Positions 22,392-31,115 of a stretch of DNA of 35,000 nt are shown here, one piece after another (within the stretch, counting starts at the first letter, position 1; each line of letters opens with the position of its first letter). This DNA is from Nanobdellota archaeon (GTDB lineage Archaea; Nanobdellota; Nanobdellia; SCGC-AAA011-G17; ARS1403). The notes below the pieces were generated by a model. That model worked only from the letters and a program-made list of their open reading frames with translations, was not told where the DNA came from and made no database searches. The stretch spans positions 1 to 35,000 of the forward strand of contig JAHJRB010000015.1 in NCBI GenBank assembly GCA_018831025.1, read 5' to 3'. The position numbers were made by a program, and so were the translations under genes.

Positions 22392-22412
22392 TTTCTATTA
22401 TATTTAGTTGTT

Positions 22413-23003
22413 ATGAAGTGCTATATTTACTTATTTAGACATGGAGAAACTTATTATAACCTAGGGGGGATTGGAAAAAATAAAAAGTTTACAGGATGGA
22501 AGGATTCTAAACTAAGTCCTAAAGGTATTAAAAGCGCTAATAAAATCGCTAGAAAACTTAAAAATATTAAATTCCAAATTGCTTTTCAAACTAGATTGAG
22601 TAGGAGTAAAGATACTTTAAAAGAAGTTTTGAAATACCATCCTGAGTGTAAAAAAATTATAAATGATGATAGAATGATTGAAAGAAACTATGGAACTTTA
22701 CAAGGGCACACACACAAAGCAATTATAAAAAAATATGGGATGGAAAAATTTAGACAGTGGCATAGGAGTTATGATATTGCTCCTCCTAAGGGTGAAAGTA
22801 TAAAAATGGTTGAAAAAAGAGTTAAAAGTTTTATTAAAGATTTATTAAAATTAATAAAAAAAGAGAAAGTTAATGTGGTTATTTCTGCTCATGGGAATTC
22901 TATGAGGCCCTTTAGGAGATATTTTGAAAAATTAAATATTAAGGAAATGATTTCTTTAGAAAACCCCTATGATGATTATTTTAGGTACAGTGTAAATGTA
23001 TAA
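22413..23003 (+). CDS. Histidine phosphatase superfamily, phosphoglycerate-mutase-like
   Basis: The 196-residue protein has L-F-R-H-G-E-T (catalytic H10), T-R-L-S-R-S-K-D-T, the acidic M-I-E-R-N-Y-G-T-L-Q-G-H and V-I-S-A-H-G-N-S-M-R. The R-N-Y-G-x-L-Q-G block and following K-Y-G-M-E-K-F-R-Q-W-H-R-S-Y-D-I-A-P-P-x-G-E-S match 2,3-bisphosphoglycerate-dependent phosphoglycerate mutases, which interconvert 3- and 2-phosphoglycerate. It may be a glycolytic mutase or a related phosphatase. Overlaps truD by 8 nt. Confidence 0.85.
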   Translation: MKCYIYLFRHGETYYNLGGIGKNKKFTGWKDSKLSPKGIKSANKIARKLKNIKFQIAFQTRLSRSKDTLKEVLKYHPECKKIINDDRMIERNYGTLQGHTHKAIIKKYGMEKFRQWHRSYDIAPPKGESIKMVEKRVKSFIKDLLKLIKKEKVNVVISAHGNSMRPFRRYFEKLNIKEMISLENPYDDYFRYSVNV

Positions 23004-23892
23004 GATCAAAGAAAAACCAGAGGATTTCATTGTAAAAGAAACTATAAAATTAAATAAAAAGAAAAATGGGGAATATGGTTATTTTTTACTAAGAAAAAAA
23101 GATTGGAATACGTTAGATGTTTTAAAAAAAATTTCTAAATATTTAAAGATAAAGGAGAATAGATTAGGGTATGCAGGATTAAAAGATAAAGTTGCTGTAA
23201 CAGAACAATATATTTCTATTAGGGGGATTAAGAATTTAAAATTTAAATTAAAAGATATTGAGATTAAAAAAATTGGAGAAGGGGATGAGCCAATAAAATT
23301 AGGTGGCTTGAAAGGAAATAAATTTAACATTATTGTTCGGAATCTAAACAATAAAAAAAAATTAAAGATAACTAAAATTGAGAATTATTTTGATAAACAA
23401 AGATTTGGCAATAAAAATATTAAGGTTGGATTGGCTTTGTTAAAAAGAGATTATAAGAAATTATGTGGATTATTGAAAGTAAAAAATAAAGAAGAAGTTT
23501 TTAGATTCGATAGAAAAATATTAAGGTTTTCTCTAAATTCTTATCAAAGTTATATTTTTAATGAAGCTTTAGAAGAATGCATTAAAAAAAAGATTAAAGT
23601 TAAGAAACTCCCTTTAATCCATTTTGACACAGAATTTAAAAATAAAATTATAGAAAATATCTATCAAAAACTGCTTAAGAAAGATAAAATTGGAAGAAAA
23701 GATTTCTTGTTTAGAGAAATGCCTTTTTTAGTAAGTGAGAGTGTTGATAGAAACACTTTTACTAAAGTTATGGATTTTAAGTATAGATATGGGAAAGATG
23801 AGCTTAACAAAAGAAAACTAAAAGCGGTTTTGAGTTTTTATTTGGATAAAGGCAGTTATGGCACACTAGTCGTTAAAAAACTATTTTCTTAA
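22996..23892 (+). CDS. truD: tRNA pseudouridine synthase TruD (compact)
   Basis: TruD modifies U13 of tRNA. The 298-residue protein shows P-E-D-F-I-V near the start, G-Y-A-G-L-K-D-K (catalytic D64), N-Y-F-D-K-Q-R-F-G and S-Y-Q-S-Y-I-F-N-E-A. It is clearly shorter than typical archaeal TruD proteins of about 400 residues, apparently by reduction of the inserted TRUD domain. Core motifs are intact, so it is likely active. It overlaps the preceding gene and is probably co-transcribed. Confidence 0.9.
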   Translation: MYKIKEKPEDFIVKETIKLNKKKNGEYGYFLLRKKDWNTLDVLKKISKYLKIKENRLGYAGLKDKVAVTEQYISIRGIKNLKFKLKDIEIKKIGEGDEPIKLGGLKGNKFNIIVRNLNNKKKLKITKIENYFDKQRFGNKNIKVGLALLKRDYKKLCGLLKVKNKEEVFRFDRKILRFSLNSYQSYIFNEALEECIKKKIKVKKLPLIHFDTEFKNKIIENIYQKLLKKDKIGRKDFLFREMPFLVSESVDRNTFTKVMDFKYRYGKDELNKRKLKAVLSFYLDKGSYGTLVVKKLFS

Positions 23893-23931
23893 CAAAAGAT
23901 TTATATTGCTAAATACTTACTTTTAGATTAT

Positions 23932-24252
23932 ATGGATATTAATGAGGCGTTTAAAAGAAGAATTGAGGAAATAAAAGACTTTGGAGAAGAAGATGTTGCT
24001 AAGGAAAAATTTGCTGAATTGTGGTTGTTGTTTAGTAAAACTAATAAAGAATTTTTAAAAAATGAAGTTATTGAAAATATTCAAGACTTAAGAGCAAAGA
24101 TTGAAATTACTGGAATTAAAAACAAACTTGAAGAAGCAGAAAAAAAAGAAAGAAAAATAAAAAAAGTAGATAACTTTAATGATCTTTGTAATCTTATGAA
24201 ATATTCTAAATTTGATGAGGCCATAAAGAAGTTTAATGAAAGAAGAAAATAA
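23932..24252 (+). CDS. Small helical protein, unknown
   Basis: The 106-residue product is highly charged and predicted to be all-helical with coiled-coil character (K-N-K-L-E-E-A-E-K-K-E-R-K-I-K-K). TTTATAT at 23900-23906 lies about 28 nt upstream of ATG 23932, suggesting a leaderless gene. It overlaps the next gene by 17 nt. No family is recognised. Confidence 0.65.
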   Translation: MDINEAFKRRIEEIKDFGEEDVAKEKFAELWLLFSKTNKEFLKNEVIENIQDLRAKIEITGIKNKLEEAEKKERKIKKVDNFNDLCNLMKYSKFDEAIKKFNERRK

Positions 24253-25711
24253 AGAAAGATGGGTTTTATTTTTAATATTTTTAGTAGTTCTTGGTAGTAG
24301 GTTGTATTTTGTTTTTCAAACACCTTATTTTAATGATGAAGCTTATTTGGATTACAGAATTATTACTAACATAGCTGAAACTGGTAAACCTTTTTTTTAT
24401 GATAGCCTAAGTTATAATGGAAGAGACTTGTTGTACTCTCCTGTATTTCATTATATACTTGCATTTTTTAATTTACTTTTGCCTCTGAATTTTGTTTTAA
24501 AAGTTATACCTAGCATATTTATTTCATTATTAGTTTTTGTTGTTTATTGGTTAAGCAGTTTATTAGTAAAAGAAAAGAATCTGGCATTATTCGCTTCTTT
24601 ATTATCTGGGTTTATCCCAATTATTTTTATAAATACTTTAAATAACATATCAGTCTATACACTTGTCTTACCTCTTACTTTTTATTTATTGTATTTATTA
24701 TTAAAGGTAAAAGGGAAAAAAGACATTTGGAAATTTATTACACTTAGTTTTGTTTTAGCTTTGTTGCATCCTTCTGCTTTCTTCTTTTTGTTAACTGTTT
24801 TATTTTTTATGATATTAATGGTTAGTGAGGGATTTGAAGTTGCTAAGATAAAAAAAGAATTAATACTTTTTTCTGTTTTTGTGATTTTATTTATTGAATT
24901 TTTAATTTATAAAAAAGCATTTATTGTTCATGGAATAGACATCGTAAGAACAAATGTTCCTACTCAAGTGCTAGCTAATTATTTTGATTTTAGTTTTTTA
25001 GATGTTGTTTTAAAAATAGGGATTTTGCTGATTATTTTAGGTCTTAGCGGAATTATTTTTGGATGGGTAAGAAAGAGAGAGGAAATATATTTGTTAGGTT
25101 CTTTAATCCTATCTATACTTATACTATCTGGTTTAAAATTAATTAGGCTGGAAGTTGGATTAATGTTCCTTGGAACAGCATTAGTTATTGTTTCCTGTGT
25201 AAGTTTTGAAATTTTGTTAAAATATTTGGATAAAACAAGATTGGCAAAACGTAAAAATTTGGTTATATTTTCATTTGTTTTTATTCTAATATTCTCTTTA
25301 GTTTTACCTAGTTTTATTGGTGCTTCTAAAAACATAGATTATGAGACCCCAACAAATTATGAAATTTTGGTTTTAAATTGGATTAAAGAAAATGCATTGC
25401 CAGATATTACAATTTTGGCGCCAATTGAAAAAGGACATCTTATTACTGCGTTAGCGGGAAAAAGAAATGTTATTGATTCTAACTTTTTATTAGCTCCAGA
25501 AACTTCAGAAAGATACAAGGATGTAAATACTATTTATACTTCAAGATCAGAGGTTAAGGCTTTAGAGTTAATACGAAAACATAATGTAGATTATATTTTA
25601 ATTCCTATAGAAACAGAATTAAATACAGGAAAGGGGAGTTGGTTAAATGATGAAGGATGCTTCGAGGGAGTCTTTTTTGGAACTCCAAAAGTTTACAAAG
25701 TTATATGCTAG
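24236..25711 (+). CDS. Multi-pass GT-C-like membrane glycosyltransferase (first of two)
   Basis: The 491-residue protein has about eleven hydrophobic helices and ends in a soluble domain of about 120 residues. An acidic motif in the first outer loop (Y-F-N-D-E-A-Y) is where GT-C lipid-linked sugar transferases carry catalytic Asp/Glu. The C-terminal part ends with K-H-N-V-D-Y-I-L-I-P, repeated nearly exactly in the next gene (K-Y-N-V-D-Y-I-L-L), so the two are diverged paralogues. The predicted role is sugar transfer from a dolichol-type donor in surface glycosylation. The exact substrate is unknown. Confidence 0.75.
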   Translation: MKEENKERWVLFLIFLVVLGSRLYFVFQTPYFNDEAYLDYRIITNIAETGKPFFYDSLSYNGRDLLYSPVFHYILAFFNLLLPLNFVLKVIPSIFISLLVFVVYWLSSLLVKEKNLALFASLLSGFIPIIFINTLNNISVYTLVLPLTFYLLYLLLKVKGKKDIWKFITLSFVLALLHPSAFFFLLTVLFFMILMVSEGFEVAKIKKELILFSVFVILFIEFLIYKKAFIVHGIDIVRTNVPTQVLANYFDFSFLDVVLKIGILLIILGLSGIIFGWVRKREEIYLLGSLILSILILSGLKLIRLEVGLMFLGTALVIVSCVSFEILLKYLDKTRLAKRKNLVIFSFVFILIFSLVLPSFIGASKNIDYETPTNYEILVLNWIKENALPDITILAPIEKGHLITALAGKRNVIDSNFLLAPETSERYKDVNTIYTSRSEVKALELIRKHNVDYILIPIETELNTGKGSWLNDEGCFEGVFFGTPKVYKVIC

Positions 25712-27041
25712 TAAATACTTTTTACTGGTGATGCTTGTACTTTGTTTAGTCGTACTTATTTTACCGAATTTATTGAGGAATAATCCCTTTTCAATTGGGG
25801 AGGAAAGCTTCTATCATTTAAGAATTGCTAAAGACATTCTTTCTGATGGTTTTTTACAATATGATGAACTGAGTTTTTCTGGGAGAGATACTTTTTTAGA
25901 AAGAGGATTGAGTTATAGTATCGCAAGTGTTAGTTTTATTACTAAGATTAGTGTGGAAACCTCTGCAAAAATCTTATTTTTATTATTAGGGCTTTTTGCT
26001 GTTTATTTACTTCATCTGATTTTTAAATTATTAAATTTAAAAGAAGGGTTGTTTGCATTGCCTGTGTTAATCATTTCTCCTGCTTTCATTTATCTTTTTA
26101 CTGTTATAAACCGGTATGCTGTCTCTTTTATACTTCTTTTGCTGCTTGTTTATTTCTTTTTGAAGAAAAGATATTATTTGAGCGGATTTTTTTTATTATT
26201 AATGCCCCTTTTTAGTTATGCGTTTACTTCTTTTATTTTGATTAGTGGTTTGTTTTACTTTCTTTATAAGAAAAAAAGTAAACTGCTTTTGATATTTTTA
26301 TTTTTAATATTACTCGTTTGGATATTTACTCTTAAAGGATTTAATTTGGAATTTATCTCTGATCTTGGGGGGGATTTAGGACTAAGTATTTTTGGAATTT
26401 TTATTGTCTTCGTAGGATTGGGATTTTTTTGGAAGAAAAAGAGATTCATTTCTCTATACCTGCTATGTTTAATTTTATTTATATTTTATTTAAAGCTTTA
26501 CTGGATGATTTTTATATTGAACATTCCCTTTTGCTTATTAATTGCTTATAGTTTTACTAATCTTTTAAATATAAAATGGGAAAGTGAATTAATAAAAGAG
26601 CTTACTATACTGCTTTTAATTTGTGGTTTATTACTCTCTGGATTTTCTTTTGTTAAATCTCTTAGTGATGCAGAACCTACTGAGGAAATTTTTGATACCT
26701 TGAGTTTAATACCACGAGGTAGTGTTGTTCTTTCTATCCCTAAAAATGGGTATTGGATAAATTATGCTGGAATGAAGAATGTAGTTGATGAATTTGTATG
26801 GTTTACTGATTTTGAAGAGAGAAATAACGATATTGAGACTTTATTTTGGACCGAAAATTTAAATGAAGTTGTCTCTGTGCTAGATAAATACAATGTGGAT
26901 TATATATTGTTAGGTTCTGTTGCAAAACATAAAATTTTAGCGAAAGACGAAGAGGGAATTTTATTCTTTTTGAAGTATAGTGATAAATTTAAGAAACTTA
27001 AAGAAGGAAATATAGAACTGTGGAGATATGTTAGAGAATAG
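25647..27041 (+). CDS. Multi-pass GT-C-like membrane glycosyltransferase (second of two)
   Basis: The 464-residue protein has about eleven hydrophobic helices and a soluble end. The first outer loop reads I-G-E-E-S-F-Y-H-L-R-I-A-K-D-I-L, close to the D-x-Y-Y-H-x-R motif of STT3/AglB oligosaccharyltransferases, but the protein lacks the W-W-D-x-G motif and is much shorter. The start at ATG 25647 (or 25650) overlaps the previous gene by 65 nt and has GGGGAG upstream. Tandem paralogue of the preceding gene. Likely an envelope glycosyltransferase. Confidence 0.72.
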   Translation: MMKDASRESFLELQKFTKLYASKYFLLVMLVLCLVVLILPNLLRNNPFSIGEESFYHLRIAKDILSDGFLQYDELSFSGRDTFLERGLSYSIASVSFITKISVETSAKILFLLLGLFAVYLLHLIFKLLNLKEGLFALPVLIISPAFIYLFTVINRYAVSFILLLLLVYFFLKKRYYLSGFFLLLMPLFSYAFTSFILISGLFYFLYKKKSKLLLIFLFLILLVWIFTLKGFNLEFISDLGGDLGLSIFGIFIVFVGLGFFWKKKRFISLYLLCLILFIFYLKLYWMIFILNIPFCLLIAYSFTNLLNIKWESELIKELTILLLICGLLLSGFSFVKSLSDAEPTEEIFDTLSLIPRGSVVLSIPKNGYWINYAGMKNVVDEFVWFTDFEERNNDIETLFWTENLNEVVSVLDKYNVDYILLGSVAKHKILAKDEEGILFFLKYSDKFKKLKEGNIELWRYVRE

Positions 27042-27043
27042 AA

Positions 27044-27057
27044 AAATATATAATATA
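27044..27057 (+). promoter_or_regulatory. TATA element for the GT2 glycosyltransferase
   Basis: An A/T element (AAATATATAATATA) is centred about 26 nt upstream of ATG 27077, predicting a leaderless transcript. Confidence 0.5.
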
Positions 27058-27076
27058 ACTTAAGTATATTCTCTTT

Positions 27077-28291
27077 ATGCTTTGGAACATTTTTACTTAT
27101 GTTACAGTTTATTTTGGTTTATTTACAGGAATCTTTTTTTTGTTCACTTTTTTTGAGAATATGGGGGGATTGAAAGAAAGAAAAGCTAAAAGATTTCCTA
27201 AGGTTACAATCATTGTTCCTGCTTATAATGAGGAAACTACATTAAAAGGAACTGTTTACTCTTTATTAAATCTTGATTATCCTAAAGATAAATTGGAAAT
27301 TATTGTTGTTGATGATGGAAGTAAAGATAGCACTTATGAAGTTGCTAAACAATTTATAAAAAAAGGCGTTAAGGTTTTTACCAAGGAAAATGGGGGCAAA
27401 GCAACTGCTTTAAATTTTGCATTAACTAAAAGTACTGGGGAATTAGTTGGTTGTTTGGATGCTGATAGTTTTGTTACTAGCAGTGCTTTGAAAAAAATGG
27501 TCGGTTATTTTGAAGATCCAGAGATTATGGCGGTTACTCCTTCTATTAAAGTTTGGAAAGATAATTGTTTGTTGCAGAAAATGCAAAAAGTAGAGTATTT
27601 AATGGGGGTTTTCTTGAGAAAAGCTTTTGCCTATTTGGACAGTATACATGTTACTCCTGGGCCTTTTACGATTTATAGAAAATGGTTTTTTGATAAGTAT
27701 GGGGGATATGATGTTGGAAATTTAACAGAGGATATTGAAGTTGCTTTGAGAATACAAAGACATGGTTTTAGCATCGAGAATGTTATGGATGCTAATGTTT
27801 ATACTATAAGCCCAAACAAGTTTAAATCATTATTGAGACAAAGAAACAGATGGTATATTGGATTTTTGACTAATGTGTTTAATTATAAAGATTTATTTGG
27901 ATTGAAACATGGAAACTTAGGAATTTTGGTCCTGCCAAGCGCTTTTATCTCTATTGCTTTAAGTATAATACTATTCTTATACACTCTCGGAAATCTTTTG
28001 AATCATTCTTTTAAGAACCTTATTAATTTTTACAATGTGGGATTTGATATTACTCCCTTTTTTACAAATTCCCAGAATTTTTATTGGGATTTTAGTCCTT
28101 TAAGAATATTAGCTCTTTTGTCCTTGCTTACAGGAATATTAATGATTACCTTAACTAAAAAATATTCAAGAGAAGAGTCCAAAATTGGATTTGCTTACTT
28201 TTTATATCTAATAGCTTATTGGATATTTTTTGCTTTTTGGTGGATTATTGCCATTAGTTTAAAAACACTTAAGAGGCAAGTTTCATGGTGA
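27077..28291 (+). CDS. GT2 family processive-type glycosyltransferase
   Basis: The 404-residue protein has an N-terminal membrane helix, a GT-A domain with V-V-D-D-G-S (77-82), D-A-D (128-130), T-E-D (217-219) and Q-R-N-R-W (255-259), and three C-terminal helices. This D, DxD, ED, QxxRW set marks processive beta-glycosyltransferases such as poly-GlcNAc, cellulose and hyaluronan synthases. It probably builds or extends an exported polysaccharide. It follows two GT-C-like genes and is followed after 5 nt by a thioredoxin-like gene with a GGTGA Shine-Dalgarno inside its end. Confidence 0.87.
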   Translation: MLWNIFTYVTVYFGLFTGIFFLFTFFENMGGLKERKAKRFPKVTIIVPAYNEETTLKGTVYSLLNLDYPKDKLEIIVVDDGSKDSTYEVAKQFIKKGVKVFTKENGGKATALNFALTKSTGELVGCLDADSFVTSSALKKMVGYFEDPEIMAVTPSIKVWKDNCLLQKMQKVEYLMGVFLRKAFAYLDSIHVTPGPFTIYRKWFFDKYGGYDVGNLTEDIEVALRIQRHGFSIENVMDANVYTISPNKFKSLLRQRNRWYIGFLTNVFNYKDLFGLKHGNLGILVLPSAFISIALSIILFLYTLGNLLNHSFKNLINFYNVGFDITPFFTNSQNFYWDFSPLRILALLSLLTGILMITLTKKYSREESKIGFAYFLYLIAYWIFFAFWWIIAISLKTLKRQVSW

Positions 28292-28296
28292 GATAA

Positions 28297-28944
28297 ATGG
28301 ATACAAATAGAAAAAAGATAAATAAGTTAAAGGTCTTTAGTATTTTGATTACTACTACTTTTGTTTTTGCTCTAGGAATATTTTTTGGACATATGATTAA
28401 CACTTCACAACTTAATAATATCATGGAATTCCAGCAGGATTTAAGGACACAGACCTTAAGTTTAGAGTTACAATATGCGTTAGCGAGTCAAGAGCTTTGT
28501 GTTGGAACTAATTGGAATCTGGTGGGAAATGAATTATACAATATGGGTGAAATGCTTGCTAATATGGAATCTTCTTTGGGAAAATTGGATGAAGATGTTC
28601 TCAAATTAAAAGAATATTATTCTTTACTTGAAGTAAAACATTGGTTATTTCTAAAAAATGTTAAAGAAAAATGTAAGTCTAATACTCCTATTATTTTGTA
28701 TTTTTATTCTAATCTTGGTGATTGTGACGATTGTGAAAAACAGGGTTATATTTTGACTTACTTAAAAAAGAAAAATCCTGAATTAAATATCTTTTCTTTT
28801 GATATCAATACTGATAATATTGCTATAGAAGGGTTAAAAGATTTATTTGGATTAAAAGGTAAAAATCTACCGCTTCTTATTGTTGATGATACTGTCTTAG
28901 AAGAGTTTACAGGATTAGAAGAACTCAATAAATTAATTTCTTAA
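28297..28944 (+). CDS. Membrane-anchored thioredoxin-like protein
   Basis: The 215-residue protein has an N-terminal helix (about 13-32), a linker with coiled-coil character and a thioredoxin-fold domain from about residue 128: I-I-L-Y-F-Y-S-N, then C-D-D-C as the redox CXXC, and a late L-P-L-L-I-V-D (cis-proline loop). The topology places the domain outside the membrane, suiting disulfide formation or isomerisation in exported proteins, many of which here have paired cysteines. A GGTGA Shine-Dalgarno at 28287-28291 supports the start. Confidence 0.78.
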   Translation: MDTNRKKINKLKVFSILITTTFVFALGIFFGHMINTSQLNNIMEFQQDLRTQTLSLELQYALASQELCVGTNWNLVGNELYNMGEMLANMESSLGKLDEDVLKLKEYYSLLEVKHWLFLKNVKEKCKSNTPIILYFYSNLGDCDDCEKQGYILTYLKKKNPELNIFSFDINTDNIAIEGLKDLFGLKGKNLPLLIVDDTVLEEFTGLEELNKLIS

Positions 28945-28946
28945 AA

Positions 28947-29393
28947 ATGCAATGTGAAATATGCGGAAAAGAAGGACCTTTATTTATAGTTAAAGTAGAG
29001 GGTACTAAGATGGAGGTCTGTAGTAGATGTAGTGTGTTTGGAGAAGTTCTCAAAGAAATTAAAAATGATATTGTTAGGGGTATAACTGAAAATAAAAGGT
29101 CTAAAGAAATTAATATTTCTTTTATTAAAAAAAATTGTAGTAAATTAATAAAAGAGAATAGGGAGAAATTAGGCTTGAAGCAAGAAGAATTAGCCAATGA
29201 ACTGAACTTAAAAGAAAGCATCATCCATAAAATTGAGAGCGGAGCAATTGAACCAGATATGAATTTGGCCAGAAAGCTTGAAAAATTTTTCAAGATAAAA
29301 TTAGTTGATAGCTATGTAGAAAAAAAAGATAATTCTAAAATTGAAGAGACAAAAGAAATGACTATTGGAGATTTATTGAAAGAAAAAGATTAA
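28947..29393 (+). CDS. Multiprotein bridging factor aMBF1
   Basis: The 148-residue protein combines an N-terminal zinc ribbon (C-E-I-C at residues 3-6 and C-S-R-C at 25-28) with a Cro/C1-type helix-turn-helix (L-K-Q-E-E-L-A-N-E-L-N-L-K-E-S-I-I-H-K-I-E-S-G) at about 76-100. This is the archaeal MBF1 architecture, a translation/transcription-linked factor. The C-terminus is short and acidic with T-I-G-D-L-L. It begins 2 nt after the previous stop. Confidence 0.9.
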   Translation: MQCEICGKEGPLFIVKVEGTKMEVCSRCSVFGEVLKEIKNDIVRGITENKRSKEINISFIKKNCSKLIKENREKLGLKQEELANELNLKESIIHKIESGAIEPDMNLARKLEKFFKIKLVDSYVEKKDNSKIEETKEMTIGDLLKEKD

Positions 29394-29418
29394 ATACTAT
29401 TTTTTATTTTTATATTAT

Positions 29419-29700
29419 ATGGAAACCAAGTCAATTAATTATGTTCTCTTTATTGTAGTTTTTGTTTTAGCTCTAAATTTGGTTTATCCTTTAGGGAGAG
29501 CGTATGGTAAATTAACCTTTGGGGATCTTGGATGCGAAATTAATGGAGCTTATGTTGATGATGCAAATTTATGCTGTCATGAAATGGGGAGATTTCCGGG
29601 TTGTTTTGATAATAAATGCGATTCAGATAATTATCAAATAGTTGCTAATAAACAAATGTTTAGATATTGCAAAGCGAGCGGTTATGATGTTAGATATTAA
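29419..29700 (+). CDS. Small secreted or anchored cysteine-rich protein
   Basis: The 93-residue product has an N-terminal hydrophobic signal or anchor (Y-V-L-F-I-V-V-F-V-L-A-L-N-L-V) and a compact domain with seven cysteines, including L-C-C-H and F-D-N-K-C-D-S-D. This pattern suggests a disulfide-bonded or metal-binding extracytoplasmic domain. It overlaps the start of the GH3-like gene and is probably co-expressed with it. No family is recognised. Confidence 0.68.
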   Translation: METKSINYVLFIVVFVLALNLVYPLGRAYGKLTFGDLGCEINGAYVDDANLCCHEMGRFPGCFDNKCDSDNYQIVANKQMFRYCKASGYDVRY

Positions 29701-30778
29701 TAACGATAAACTTACGGTAGTTTTGTTAATAGTAATTGCACTACTTGGAATCTTAAACTTAAACAAAGATATGGTTGGTATGAATGTTTTAGAATTGGGA
29801 TTAGAGGATAGGAACTTTGAAATTAAAGATAATGTAATAAATTTAAACTCTTTGACTTTAAAACAGAAAATTGGACAAATGATTTTTACTTTAGCTAAAC
29901 CTGAAAATAAAGATTTATTACAAGAAATGAATGTAGGAGGGATTTATTTCTGGAAAAAAAATACTGAGAATACATATAGTAATGATATCCGGTACTTTCA
30001 AGAAAACATGGAAATTCCATTTTTTGTAGGAGTGGATTTAGAAGGATGCTGGAATCCTTTCGAAGATTTTTATAAGTTTCCTATGTTTAAAGAAATTAAA
30101 GATGAAAATGAAGCTTATGAATTAGGAAAAGAACAAGGACTATTGCTTAAAAAATTAGGGTTTAATATTAATTTTTCACCTGTTGTTGATAGAGAAGATA
30201 AAATATGGAAATGCAGAAGCTTTGAAGGGGATATTGAAAGAAAAGCTGCTTATTATGTAAGGGGGCTGCAAAATCAAGGAATTATTGCTACTGCTAAACA
30301 CTATCCTGGAAAAACTTTAATTGGAAAAGATCCGCACAAAGATATAGAGTTTACAATTATTAATGAGGATGATTTAAAGCCTTTCGAATGGACGATCAAA
30401 AGTGGAGTTAAGGCAGTTATGATAAATCATTTGATTTCTAGAGGGGCTGCGGATTCTGAATATAAACCAAGTGTTGTTAGTAAAAGCGTTATTAGCGGAT
30501 TAAAAAAAGATTTTACTGGTCTTGTTTTAACAGATGAAGTAAGAATGGCAGGTTTGAAGGATTTTTATGGTGATGAAAGACGAATGTATGTAGATTTAGT
30601 TAATGCGGGTAATGATGTAATATTAGACTTTAATGCTGAGCCTTGGCATATATATAAAATTGTTGCAATTATAGAAAATGCAATAAATCTAGGAGAAATA
30701 AAAGAGGATAGAATAGATGATGCAGTTACTAACATATTAAAAACTAAAGGGTTCAAGGTTGTAAAACGAAAGCTTTAA
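29684..30778 (+). CDS. Membrane-anchored GH3 glycoside hydrolase, NagZ-like
   Basis: ATG 29684 (or 29687) is chosen; an upstream in-frame TTG at 29642 lies within the previous gene. The 364-residue protein has an N-terminal helix (T-V-V-L-L-I-V-I-A-L-L-G-I-L) and a GH3 TIM-barrel domain: L-K-Q-K-I-G-Q-M, G-G-I-Y-F-W, V-G-V-D-L-E-G, K-H-Y-P-G at 205-209, and D284 in L-T-D-E-V-R-M-A-G as nucleophile. The K-D-P-H-K-D turn keeps the D-x-H dyad typical of NagZ beta-N-acetylhexosaminidases, which remove GlcNAc from peptidoglycan fragments. The helix implies an external location, unlike bacterial NagZ, which is cytoplasmic. The substrate is unproven. Confidence 0.85.
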   Translation: MMLDINNDKLTVVLLIVIALLGILNLNKDMVGMNVLELGLEDRNFEIKDNVINLNSLTLKQKIGQMIFTLAKPENKDLLQEMNVGGIYFWKKNTENTYSNDIRYFQENMEIPFFVGVDLEGCWNPFEDFYKFPMFKEIKDENEAYELGKEQGLLLKKLGFNINFSPVVDREDKIWKCRSFEGDIERKAAYYVRGLQNQGIIATAKHYPGKTLIGKDPHKDIEFTIINEDDLKPFEWTIKSGVKAVMINHLISRGAADSEYKPSVVSKSVISGLKKDFTGLVLTDEVRMAGLKDFYGDERRMYVDLVNAGNDVILDFNAEPWHIYKIVAIIENAINLGEIKEDRIDDAVTNILKTKGFKVVKRKL

Positions 30779-30804
30779 AAATTGAAATTAAGGGAATTTA
30801 GTCT

Positions 30805-31080
30805 ATGGAATTAAACATAAAAGAAGATACTAAAGAGAAAATAAAGTTTGAGATAATCGGAGAGGGACATACTTTTTCAAATCCCCTGTCTAAAGAGTTA
30901 TGGAATGATAGCCATGTTAAAACTTCAGGTTATAGTATTAAACACTCTTTAATAAGTAATCCTGTTTTTATTGTTGAAACTGATGGTAGTGAGAAACCAA
31001 AAGATGCTTTAAAAAAAGCAGCTACAAGATTAGAAAAAAAAATGAGTGAAATGCTGACTAAGTTTAAGTCTTTAAAATAA
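30805..31080 (+). CDS. rpoL: RNA polymerase subunit RpoL (Rpb11-like)
   Basis: The 91-residue protein has the Rpb11/RpoL signature G-E-G-H-T-F-S-N-P-L near residues 19-28, followed by Y-S-I-K-H-S-L and the C-terminal helix rich in K. RpoL forms a dimer with RpoD in the archaeal RNA polymerase. A TATA-like CTTTAAAAA stretch lies about 27 nt before the start. rpoL, tfs and pcn close together is a recurring archaeal arrangement. Confidence 0.93.
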   Translation: MELNIKEDTKEKIKFEIIGEGHTFSNPLSKELWNDSHVKTSGYSIKHSLISNPVFIVETDGSEKPKDALKKAATRLEKKMSEMLTKFKSLK

Positions 31081-31115
31081 AAACTTTTTTATTATAGGAG
31101 TGTTTTTCTCTGAAG

